From JBGSYN01 sp041750975 (GTDB taxonomy: Bacteria > Pseudomonadota > Alphaproteobacteria > Geminicoccales > Geminicoccaceae): a stretch of 12,548 nucleotides of DNA. The notes beneath the pieces are model-generated. The model saw only the letters and a list, made by a program, of their open reading frames with translations, was not told the origin of the DNA and ran no database searches. The stretch is taken from NCBI GenBank assembly GCA_041750975.1, contig JBGSYN010000020.1:1-12548 (forward strand), in the 5' to 3' direction. Of this stretch, positions 6,281-12,548 are shown piece after piece. Positions within the stretch are counted from its first letter, which is position 1. Every line of letters begins with the position of its first letter. The position numbers were made by a program, and so were the translations under genes.

Positions 6281-7492
6281 ATGTCTACGGCACGGGCCTT
6301 GGAGCCCCCCTTCCCCATCAAGCTCGCCAACGGCGCCTTCATCGTCTTCTGGCTGGTATTGGCAGCTTTCTCGCTCTTCTGGGTGCTGGTGATGTCGTTC
6401 AAGCTGCCGGTCGATGCGCTCTCGAGCAACCCGCTCACGGTGATTTTCGGGCCGTCCACCCAGAACGATGTTGGCGGGCTCGGCCTGATCGATATAGCAC
6501 TCGGCGTGGTCTTCTTCATTGCCGGCTACAAGCTGGTCGAGAGCCAGACCGGTAGGCTGGCCCGGATGTTAAGCCTGTTCGGCCAGATATGGCTCGGCTG
6601 GCTCCTCGCCGCGGCGGTCGTCCTGCTGGCCATTCTGGTCTTGGCTTCGGTCGTTCTGCCGGCGGTTGCGGGCGCGTTCGATTGGCTGTTGGGCGGGATG
6701 CCGGGCCTCGGCTGGCTGGTCGAACCCTTTATCGGTGCCACCGTGCAGCACTACGTCGCCGTCTGGTACGACAACGCATTCTATCGCAATTTCATCAACT
6801 CGATGATCGTCACCGGCGGGGTCGTGACGATCTCGCTGACCATCGGCACGCTGGCCGGATACGCCCTCGCCCGCACCGGCTCCAACCTCGCCTTCTGGCT
6901 CTTGATCACGGCCTTGATCTTTCGCGCACTGCCCCACTCGGTGCTGGTGACCGGCTATCTGCCGCCCTTCATCCAGAGCCGTGAAATCCTCATGCCGCTT
7001 TGGGAAAGTCCTTTCCTCGGGTGGTTCTTCAGGCTGTTTTCGTCGGAACCGCCGACGCTCTACGGCCAACCCCTCGCGGTGATTGCCGTTCTGGTGTCGA
7101 TCAATCAGCCCTTTACGATCTGGATGCTGCGCTCGTTTTTCCAGAACATCCCGAGCGAGCTGGACGAGGCGGCACGGGTCGACGGCTGCTCGCACTTCGA
7201 GGCGTTCCGCCGGGTGATCATGCCGGTGATGTGGCCCGGCGTTATTACCACCGGGCTCTTCAGCTTTCTGCTCGCGTACAACGACTATCTGGTCTGCGCC
7301 CTTTTACTGGATGCGCAAAGTCAAACCATGGTGCCGGCGATTACCCAATACTTCAATCGAGAGACGACATCGAGCGACACACTCGAAGCGATTGCTGCAG
7401 CCGTCTCCATCACCGCCCCGTTATTCCTCCTGGTGATGGTGTTTCAGCGGCAGATCGTCTCCGGACTTACCGCGGGCGCAGTCAAGGGATAG
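6281..7492 (+). CDS. ABC sugar permease, MalG-like, with extra membrane insertion (importer 1)
   Basis: A 403-residue permease, against about 270-300 for ordinary MalG-type subunits. TM1 (about 19-40) and the following SFKLPVDALSSNP are standard. The conserved core resumes at NFINSMIVTGG (about 171-181) and carries the coupling motif SELDEAARVDGCSHFEAFRRVIMP, ending in the usual GLTAGAVKG tail. Between them, about residues 60-165 replace the short family linker. This insertion contains two additional hydrophobic stretches (LIDIALGVVFFIAGYKLV and WLGWLLAAAVVLLAILVLA) plus an amphipathic LLGGMPGLGWLVEPFIG. A smaller insertion around SPFLGWFFRLFSSEPPTLYG precedes a later span. GAGGG at 6270-6274 precedes ATG 6281, 9 nt after the MalF-like stop. 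The role in import is confident; the purpose of the insertion is unknown. Confidence 0.93.
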   Translation: MSTARALEPPFPIKLANGAFIVFWLVLAAFSLFWVLVMSFKLPVDALSSNPLTVIFGPSTQNDVGGLGLIDIALGVVFFIAGYKLVESQTGRLARMLSLFGQIWLGWLLAAAVVLLAILVLASVVLPAVAGAFDWLLGGMPGLGWLVEPFIGATVQHYVAVWYDNAFYRNFINSMIVTGGVVTISLTIGTLAGYALARTGSNLAFWLLITALIFRALPHSVLVTGYLPPFIQSREILMPLWESPFLGWFFRLFSSEPPTLYGQPLAVIAVLVSINQPFTIWMLRSFFQNIPSELDEAARVDGCSHFEAFRRVIMPVMWPGVITTGLFSFLLAYNDYLVCALLLDAQSQTMVPAITQYFNRETTSSDTLEAIAAAVSITAPLFLLVMVFQRQIVSGLTAGAVKG

Positions 7493-7496
7493 GACA

Positions 7497-8018
7497 ATGG
7501 CCAAGGGCGACAGACCGGAACAGGCACCGCTCACGCGGGACAATGACCTCTCGAAGACCGCGGAGACCGCGCGGGTTATCGAGAGCATGGTGGATGCCCT
7601 CAATGACCATGATATCGCCGGCATGGATCGTTTTTTCAGCGCCGATTTCCGCTGGATCGGCAATGCGGGGTGCGGCGTCAAGCATGGACTCAAGGCCTTT
7701 CAGGATGGCTGGCAACGCCCGTTCCAACATGCGTTCTCGGAGAAGACCGCGACCGACGAGGCCCGCATTGTCCAGGGCGAGTGGATGGCGTCCTTCGGCG
7801 CGCAGCGCGCGAAGCACAGCGGCACCTTCATGGGAATTCCCGCCACCGGCCAGGAGGTGGAAATCCGTTACATGGATTTCTGGAAGGTCAAGGACGGCAA
7901 GATCGTCGACAATCGGGTGATGATCGACTTCCCCCATGTCATGCGGCAACTCGGTATCGATCCGTTCAACGGGCAGGCCTGGGACGATTTCGGCGAAGGC
8001 TGGGAACTGCCGAACTGA
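7497..8018 (+). CDS. Single-domain SnoaL-like (NTF2-fold, ester-cyclase type) protein
   Basis: A 173-residue cytosolic SnoaL-like protein. After a charged N-terminal helix (MVDALNDHDIAGMDRFFSAD) it shows FRWIGNAGCGVKHGLKAFQD, then FMGIPATGQEVEIRYMDFWK. It ends DNRVMIDFPHVMRQLGIDPF, which carries the family's terminal Asp (Asp144) and QLG motif. It aligns by eye with the second domain of the divergent tandem protein: WxGxAGxG, GLKxFQD, PF-AF and PATG all recur. ATG 7497 lies 4 nt after the permease stop and shares its AGGGATAGGAC ribosome-site region, so translational coupling is likely. Its position between two importers implies a metabolic step on a transported compound, not polyketide synthesis. 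The reaction is not known. Confidence 0.9.
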   Translation: MAKGDRPEQAPLTRDNDLSKTAETARVIESMVDALNDHDIAGMDRFFSADFRWIGNAGCGVKHGLKAFQDGWQRPFQHAFSEKTATDEARIVQGEWMASFGAQRAKHSGTFMGIPATGQEVEIRYMDFWKVKDGKIVDNRVMIDFPHVMRQLGIDPFNGQAWDDFGEGWELPN

Positions 8019-8079
8019 ATGACCTCAGTCCGATCCCGGCAAACAAATTTTAGGGTTAGCAAACCAAAGGAGGCCAATA

Positions 8080-9405
8080 ATGAACCAATTCCGCACCACC
8101 ATGCTTGCAAGCGTCCTGGCAACGGGAATGGCCGGCACTGTCTGGGCGCAGGACCTGCCTTATGGGCTCAAGCCGGGTAAGCCCTACGAAGGCACGGAGC
8201 TGAACGTGATGGCGGTGGTCACGCCCCAATTCACAGGGCTCGCGCTGCGCGACAACGAATTCGAGGAAATGACGGGGATCATCGTCAACTGGACCGAGAT
8301 CCCGTTCGTCGGCTTGCAGGAAAAGGTGTCATCGGTCGGTGTCGCCGCTGACGGCAGCTTCGACGTCGTCAATTATCTCGACACGTGGGGTCCCCCCAAC
8401 GCCCATTGGTTCGTTCCCCTGGACGAGCTTCTGGCGCGCGACGGCATTTCGATGGAGCGCTATCCGCCGGCCTTCGCCAAATCGGCGATGTATGAAGACA
8501 CGGTGATCGGCTTCCCGCTGCGGGCCCACGCCCAGCTCTTCTTCTATCGGGCTGATATCTTCGAGGAACTGGGACTCGAGCCGCCCGAGACCTGGGACGA
8601 CGTGATCGCCGCCGGCAAGGCCATTCGCGAGAGCGGCAAGGAGATCGACCCGCTCGCCCTCTACTTCCACAATGACGGCAATCGGCAGAACCTCTTTGTC
8701 TGGCTCGATTTCCTCTGGGCCGCCGGTGCGGATGTTTTCGATGAGAGCTTCAAGCCGGTCTGGAACAGCCCCGAAGGCATTCAGGCGACCAAGGACTATA
8801 TCGGCTTGCACACCGAGCACAAGATCACCCATCCGGGCTCGATTCAGTTCGTCGAGCAGGACGCCCGGATCAGCTTCCAGCAAGGCAATGCGGCGATGAT
8901 TCCGGTCTGGTGGTGGGCCTATTCGCCCATGACCAATCCCGAGCAGTCGGTGTTGACGGAAGATCAGGTGGCGTTCACCGCCATGCCTTCCTACCAAGGC
9001 AATACGGTCTCCTATGCGATCTCGATGCCCTACTCGATCAGTCAATATTCGGAGAACCAGGAAGCCGCCTGGGAGTTCATGAAGTGGCTTTCCAATCCCG
9101 ATCTCGAAAAGCGCAACGCTATCGAGCGCGAGGTCCAGGGTACGCCGATCGTCAACAATGTCGTGGCGCATATCGAAAATCTGGAAGATCCCGAGGTCAA
9201 TGCCGCCAACGACGATATTCAGTTGGCAGCCTGGGAAAGCCTGCAGAACTCGGATATCATGCCGCAAATCCCCGAATGGCCGGAAATCGGCGACCTGCTG
9301 TCGGCGGCGATCACCGAAGCTGCCGCCGGCGGCGACGTCGAGCAGTTGATGAACGACGCCGCGGAGCGTGCGGACAGCATTCTCCGCCGGGCCGGCTATT
9401 ACTGA
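8080..9405 (+). CDS. ABC transporter periplasmic substrate-binding protein (family 1), importer 2
   Basis: A 441-residue solute-binding protein with a Sec signal peptide (MNQFRTTMLASVLATGMAG, cleavage after VWA at about residue 24). Family 1 features are ELNVMAVVTPQFTGLALRDNEFEEMTGIIVNW, then LFFYRADIFEELGLEPPETW at about 160-180, the aromatic-rich VWWWAYSP probably lining the ligand cleft, and a helical C-terminus. The ribosome site AAGGAGG (8067-8073) before ATG 8080 is one of the strongest in the window, fitting a protein made in excess of its permeases. The 61-nt gap before it has no clear terminator, so it probably belongs to the same transcript but could have its own promoter. It differs from the protein at 4009 in length and motifs, so the two importers probably have different ligands or affinities. 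Confidence 0.94.
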   Translation: MNQFRTTMLASVLATGMAGTVWAQDLPYGLKPGKPYEGTELNVMAVVTPQFTGLALRDNEFEEMTGIIVNWTEIPFVGLQEKVSSVGVAADGSFDVVNYLDTWGPPNAHWFVPLDELLARDGISMERYPPAFAKSAMYEDTVIGFPLRAHAQLFFYRADIFEELGLEPPETWDDVIAAGKAIRESGKEIDPLALYFHNDGNRQNLFVWLDFLWAAGADVFDESFKPVWNSPEGIQATKDYIGLHTEHKITHPGSIQFVEQDARISFQQGNAAMIPVWWWAYSPMTNPEQSVLTEDQVAFTAMPSYQGNTVSYAISMPYSISQYSENQEAAWEFMKWLSNPDLEKRNAIEREVQGTPIVNNVVAHIENLEDPEVNAANDDIQLAAWESLQNSDIMPQIPEWPEIGDLLSAAITEAAAGGDVEQLMNDAAERADSILRRAGYY

Positions 9406-9420
9406 TCGTTAGTTCTTCTG

Positions 9421-10302
9421 GTGAGTGACCGCTGGCTCAAATACTGGCTTGTCCTGCCGGCCGTGGTTGTCGTTCTGGCAACCGCGGTCTGGCCGCTCGT
9501 CTATTCCGCGATATTGAGTCTGCGCACCTGGAAGCTTTCGCGATCGAACATCCCTGGACCCTTCATCGGCTTCGAGAACTATGGCTGGGCACTGTTCGAG
9601 GATCCCAATTTTCTCAATGCGGTCTGGGTGACGAGCGTCTTCACGTTTTTCACCGTAGCACTGACGATCCTATTCGCCCTCGGGGTTGCGGTTCTGTTGG
9701 CCCCCGGCGGCCGCCTGCGGCTGACGGTGCGGACCCTGCTCATCCTGCCCTTCGCCATGAGCCCCGCCCTTATCGGGGTTTCATGGCGGTTCATGTTCAA
9801 TCCGGATTTCGGGTTGTTCCAGGCATTCTTCGGGGCAATCTTTCCGCCGCTTGCCGATGTCCAGTGGCTGGCCGATCCCAATCTCGCCATGGTCGTCGTC
9901 ATCATGGCCGATGTCTGGGGCTGGACCCCCTTCATCACCCTCATGTTCATCGGCGGCCTCGCTTCGGTCTCCAACGAGACGATCGAGGCGGCCCATCTCG
10001 ACGGCGCCGGTTCCTGGTCGGCCTTCCTTCATGTCGTGCTGCCGCAGATGCGCCTGGTGATCGGCGTCGCCGTCGTCCTGAAGGCGATCTTCTCGCTGAA
10101 GACCTTCGACACGGTCTACATGCTGACCAATGGCGGGCCTGGCACGGCGACGCAAACACTCGCCCACTACGTCTATTTCAGCGGCTTCAAATATTACGAT
10201 ATGGGCTATGCCTCGTCCGTCGCCTGGCTGATGGTCCTGCCGATGCTGGTGCTGACCTGGCTCTATACCCGTTTCGTCTTCCGCCGGCCGGACGCTGTTT
10301 GA
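9421..10302 (+). CDS. ABC sugar permease, MalF/UgpA-like (importer 2)
   Basis: A 293-residue permease of ordinary length with six hydrophobic spans, beginning at WLKYWLVLPAVVVVLATAVWPLVYS and ending LPMLVLTWLYTRFVFRR. The coupling loop reads NETIEAAHLDGAGSWSAFLHVVLP, a near-canonical EAA motif, and TNGGPGTATQTL near the C-terminus is typical of this subunit type. The GTG at 9421 is used because the membrane span begins three codons later and no upstream alternative is in frame with family similarity. It lacks a good Shine-Dalgarno, which suggests coupling to the binding-protein stop 15 nt upstream. It overlaps the next gene by one base. Confidence 0.92.
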   Translation: MSDRWLKYWLVLPAVVVVLATAVWPLVYSAILSLRTWKLSRSNIPGPFIGFENYGWALFEDPNFLNAVWVTSVFTFFTVALTILFALGVAVLLAPGGRLRLTVRTLLILPFAMSPALIGVSWRFMFNPDFGLFQAFFGAIFPPLADVQWLADPNLAMVVVIMADVWGWTPFITLMFIGGLASVSNETIEAAHLDGAGSWSAFLHVVLPQMRLVIGVAVVLKAIFSLKTFDTVYMLTNGGPGTATQTLAHYVYFSGFKYYDMGYASSVAWLMVLPMLVLTWLYTRFVFRRPDAV

Positions 10303-11126
10303 TGGTGCGCGCGCATGCCGTCAGAAACGAGGCGATCCAGATCGTCCTGATCCTGTTCGTCCTGGCGGTGATGATGGTCCCCATCTTCTGGATGGCGTCT
10401 GCGGCCTTCAAGGAAGTGGTCGACGTCTTCCAGCTCAAATTGTGGTTCGATCCGACCTTCAGGAATTTCGTCGAGATCACGAAACCGCCCTATCTGATCC
10501 AGGAGAAATTCCTGAACTCGACGATCATCGCCGGTGCCACCGTGGCCGTGGCGATCCCGCTCTCGACCCTTGCCGCCTACGGCTTTTCCAGGTTCCGCCT
10601 GACCGGCGAGAAGGTCATGTTCGTCACCATCCTCGCGACCCAATTCCTGCCGGCCGTCGTCATCGTCCTGCCCTTCTTCATCCTTTTTCGCGACCTGGGT
10701 CTGCTCGATACGAGGCTGGGCCTGATCATCATCGATCTGGCTCTGGTGATGCCGTTCGGCATCTGGATGATCAAGGGCTTCATCGACGGCATTCCGCTCG
10801 AGATCGAGGAGGCCGCCCTGATCGACGGCGCCACCCGGCTGCAGATCATCGGCCGCGTCATCCTCCCTCTGGCGGCCCCGGGGATCATCACGGCGGCCAT
10901 CTTCTGCTTCATCATCGCCTGGAACGAATTCCTGTTCGCTCTGATTCTGACCACGAACAAGGCCGTCACGCTGCCGGTCGGCCTCGCCCTCTTCAAGGCC
11001 GAGGAAGGCGAGCTCTGGCATTACATTGCGGCGGCCGGAATCATCATCATGGTACCGATGTGGGTCCTGGCCTTGCTCATCCAAAAACACTTCGTCAAGG
11101 GCCTCACCATGGGGGCCGTCAAGTGA
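10302..11126 (+). CDS. ABC sugar permease, MalG/UgpE-like (importer 2)
   Basis: A 274-residue permease. TM1 is IVLILFVLAVMMVPIFWM, followed by a short linker with the usual NFVEIT and KFLNSTIIAGATVAV. The EAA loop is EIEEAALIDGATRLQIIGRVILP, the later span contains CFIIAWNEFLFAL, and the tail is GLTMGAVK, all standard for MalG-type subunits. ATG 10302 shares its A with the TGA of the MalF-like gene (TGATG), a strong sign of translational coupling and of a matched heterodimer. The much longer upstream open frame (from 9783) is antisense-free shadow of the MalF-like gene and has no family similarity. Unlike the permease at 6281 it has no insertion. Confidence 0.94.
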   Translation: MVRAHAVRNEAIQIVLILFVLAVMMVPIFWMASAAFKEVVDVFQLKLWFDPTFRNFVEITKPPYLIQEKFLNSTIIAGATVAVAIPLSTLAAYGFSRFRLTGEKVMFVTILATQFLPAVVIVLPFFILFRDLGLLDTRLGLIIIDLALVMPFGIWMIKGFIDGIPLEIEEAALIDGATRLQIIGRVILPLAAPGIITAAIFCFIIAWNEFLFALILTTNKAVTLPVGLALFKAEEGELWHYIAAAGIIIMVPMWVLALLIQKHFVKGLTMGAVK

Positions 11127-11154
11127 TTCCATTCCGCTCAAATTGGAGGTTTTG

Positions 11155-12468
11155 ATGGCGAGACGTCTGAAATCAGGTCTCGACGACAGCGCCCGGCAGG
11201 ACATCGACACCAAGGTGCGCTCCATCGTCGAGCAAGCCTTGGCCGAGATCGATGCGCGCGGCGATGCGGCGGTGCGTGAGATGTCGATCAAGTTCGATGG
11301 CTGGGAGCGTGAGGATTTTCGCCTGCGGCCAGACGAGATCGAAGCCTGCCTTGCCAAACTCACGCCGCAACAGCTCGACGATATCGCCTTCGCGCAGAAG
11401 CAAGTCGGCAACTTTGCCCGGGTCCAGAAAGAGGCCCTCAAGGATGTCGAGGTCGAAACCCTGCCGGGCGTCATTCTCGGCCACAAGAATATCCCGGTGA
11501 ACTCGGTCGGCTGCTATGTGCCGGGCGGCAAATATCCGCTCCTCGCCTCAGCCCATATGTCGGTGGTCACAGCGAAGGTCGCGGGCGTGAAAAGGATCGC
11601 CACCTGTGCTCCCCCCTTTCAAGGCCAGCCGGCGCCGGCGATCGTCGCGGCACAGCATCTGGCTGGTGCTGACGAGATCTACGTGCTGGGCGGGATCCAG
11701 GCGGTCGGCGCCATGGCGCTCGGGACGGAATCCATCACCGCCGTCGACATGCTGGTGGGACCCGGCAATGCCTTCGTCGCCGAGGCCAAGCGGCAGCTCT
11801 ACGGCCGCGTCGGCATCGATCTCTTCGCCGGGCCGACCGAAACGCTGGTGATCGCCGACGAGACCGTCGATGCCGAGATCTGCGCAGTCGATCTCCTGGG
11901 CCAGGCCGAACATGGGCCCAACTCGCCGGCGATCCTCTTGACCGTCTCCCAAAGGCTGGCGGAGGCGACGATGAGCGAGGTCGAACGGTTGTTGGCGCAC
12001 ATGCCCACGGGCAAGGTCGCGGGCGAGGCCTGGCGGGACTACGGTCAGGTGATCGTTGCCGATGACTATGACGAGATGCTGCGGATCGCCGATGAGATCG
12101 CGTCCGAACACGTCCAGGTCATGACGGACCGCGACGATTGGTTTCTCGCCAACATGACCAATTACGGTGCGTTGTTCCTCGGGCCGCGCACCAATGTCGC
12201 TTATGGCGACAAGGTCATCGGCACCAATCATACCCTGCCGACATTGAAGGCGGCGCGCTATACGGGCGGGCTCTGGGTCGGCAAGTTCCTCAAGACCTGC
12301 ACTTATCAGAAGGTGCTGACCGATCGGGCCTCGAGCGAGATCGGCGCCTATTGCTCGAGACTATGCGCGCTGGAAGGCTTCGCCGGTCATGGCGAGCAGG
12401 CCAATCTTCGCCTGCGCCGCTATGGCGGCCGCAATATCCCGGCCTATGCCGCAGCAGACGCCGCATGA
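11155..12468 (+). CDS. Histidinol-dehydrogenase-family oxidoreductase (HpsN-like, probably catabolic)
   Basis: A 437-residue NAD-dependent alcohol dehydrogenase of the HisD fold. Zinc-site residues line up as Gln250 and His253 (GQAEHGPNS), Asp352 (GDKVIGTNH) and His412 (EGFAGHGE). The catalytic pair is Glu318-His319 (ASEHVQVM), and GPGNAFVAEAKR (202-213) forms part of the nucleotide fold. Features such as WRDYGQVIVADD, GTNHTLPT and YTGGLWVGKFLKT recall the sulfopropanediol 3-dehydrogenase (HpsN) branch, about 436 residues, more than biosynthetic HisD. HpsN oxidises (R)-2,3-dihydroxypropane-1-sulfonate to sulfolactate; a different polyol or C3/C4 alcohol is equally possible. Start 11155 has TTGGAGGT at 11143-11150. 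The gene follows the permeases by 28 nt and is fused by an ATGA overlap to an SDR, so it is part of the catabolic operon. The HpsN comparison is from memory, not an alignment. Confidence 0.88.
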   Translation: MARRLKSGLDDSARQDIDTKVRSIVEQALAEIDARGDAAVREMSIKFDGWEREDFRLRPDEIEACLAKLTPQQLDDIAFAQKQVGNFARVQKEALKDVEVETLPGVILGHKNIPVNSVGCYVPGGKYPLLASAHMSVVTAKVAGVKRIATCAPPFQGQPAPAIVAAQHLAGADEIYVLGGIQAVGAMALGTESITAVDMLVGPGNAFVAEAKRQLYGRVGIDLFAGPTETLVIADETVDAEICAVDLLGQAEHGPNSPAILLTVSQRLAEATMSEVERLLAHMPTGKVAGEAWRDYGQVIVADDYDEMLRIADEIASEHVQVMTDRDDWFLANMTNYGALFLGPRTNVAYGDKVIGTNHTLPTLKAARYTGGLWVGKFLKTCTYQKVLTDRASSEIGAYCSRLCALEGFAGHGEQANLRLRRYGGRNIPAYAAADAA

Positions 12469-12548
12469 AACTGCCGCAGACCCCTAGCTTCCGCCTCGAC
12501 GGGCGGCGGGCGCTGGTCACGGGCGCCGGGCGCGGCCTCGGTCTTGCG
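12465..12548 (+). CDS. Short-chain dehydrogenase/reductase, N-terminal part, cut by window edge
   Basis: The first 28 codons of a short-chain dehydrogenase (SDR). After a short leader, FRLDGRRALVTGAGRGLGLA gives the classical TGxxxGxG nucleotide-binding motif (Thr19 to Gly26). The ATG overlaps the stop of the HisD-family gene (ATGA, 12465-12468), a coupled arrangement that suggests the two enzymes act on the same substrate or its stereoisomer. In the HpsN/HpsO/HpsP pathway, 2-dehydrogenases interconvert the two DHPS stereoisomers, which would suit this pair. The catalytic Ser-Tyr-Lys lies beyond the edge, so activity cannot be judged. Confidence 0.88.
   Translation, partial: MKLPQTPSFRLDGRRALVTGAGRGLGLA

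Noticed and set aside
7000..7920. A 306-codon plus-strand frame spanning the permease/SnoaL junction
   Set aside because: It overlaps two well-supported genes in another frame, and its Arg/Pro/Ser-rich translation has no domain.
8019..8079. Terminator or operator in the gap before the second binding protein
   Set aside because: Only a weak GGTT/AACC mini-repeat is present. There is no stable stem with a T-run.
11026..11154. Upstream in-frame start for the HisD-family gene
   Set aside because: It would overlap the MalG-like gene by about 100 nt. A strong GGAGG-type site precedes ATG 11155.
10263..11486. A 407-codon minus-strand open frame
   Set aside because: It is antisense to a permease and the HisD-family gene, with biased Asp/Arg/Gln composition typical of shadows.
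11155..12468. Genuine histidine-biosynthesis hisD
   Set aside because: Neighbours are importers and an SDR rather than his or upstream housekeeping genes, and several motifs fit the HpsN-like branch better. This is not formally excluded without a tree.

Overview
The window is GC-rich, densely packed catabolic DNA, most likely from an alphaproteobacterium (Rhizobiales or a relative). The reasons are the strongly G/C-biased third codon positions, the multi-cistron CUT1-type ABC importers typical of rhizobial genomes, and the short or overlapping gene junctions. No rRNA, tRNA, CRISPR array or insertion sequence was seen, and no convincing intrinsic terminator. No gene-free stretch exceeds 300 bases once the pseudogene is counted.

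Left flank (1-1830): a complete ParE/RelE-type toxin (5-304) starts on the last codons of an antitoxin lying off the left edge. It is followed by an aldo/keto reductase (467-1462). Next comes a wrecked 3-hydroxyacid dehydrogenase of the 3-hydroxyisobutyrate/L-threonate dehydrogenase type (1519-1819). Its N-terminal and C-terminal pieces read on the + strand, but an internal piece carrying the LDAPISGG substrate-binding motif reads on the - strand. The pseudogene therefore contains a small inversion as well as deletions and a frameshift.

Centre (1831-8018): a tandem-domain SnoaL-like protein is transcribed leftward (1831-2832), divergent from a rightward transport operon. The 96-nt divergent gap holds a perfect 9+4+9 inverted repeat (2868-2889), a good candidate operator. 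The rightward operon begins with a MalK/UgpC-type ATPase (2929-3984), a periplasmic binding protein (4009-5223) and two permeases (5246-6271 and 6281-7492). The second permease is unusually long because of an extra hydrophobic insertion. A single-domain SnoaL-like protein (7497-8018) follows; it resembles the second half of the divergent tandem protein.

Right part (8080-12548): a second, different binding protein (8080-9405) and its own permease pair (9421-10302 and 10302-11126) follow with no second ATPase in view. Then comes a histidinol-dehydrogenase-family enzyme that looks more like the sulfopropanediol dehydrogenase (HpsN) branch than biosynthetic HisD (11155-12468). Last is the start of a short-chain dehydrogenase (12465 onward, cut by the window edge), joined by an ATGA overlap.

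Working picture (inference): one inducible regulon imports one or two small polyhydroxylated substrates through two importers that may share a single ATPase. The HisD-family enzyme and the SDR oxidise the substrate, while the two SnoaL-like proteins supply an unknown isomerase, cyclase or hydrolase step. The regulator is not in the window, and the substrate cannot be read from sequence alone.
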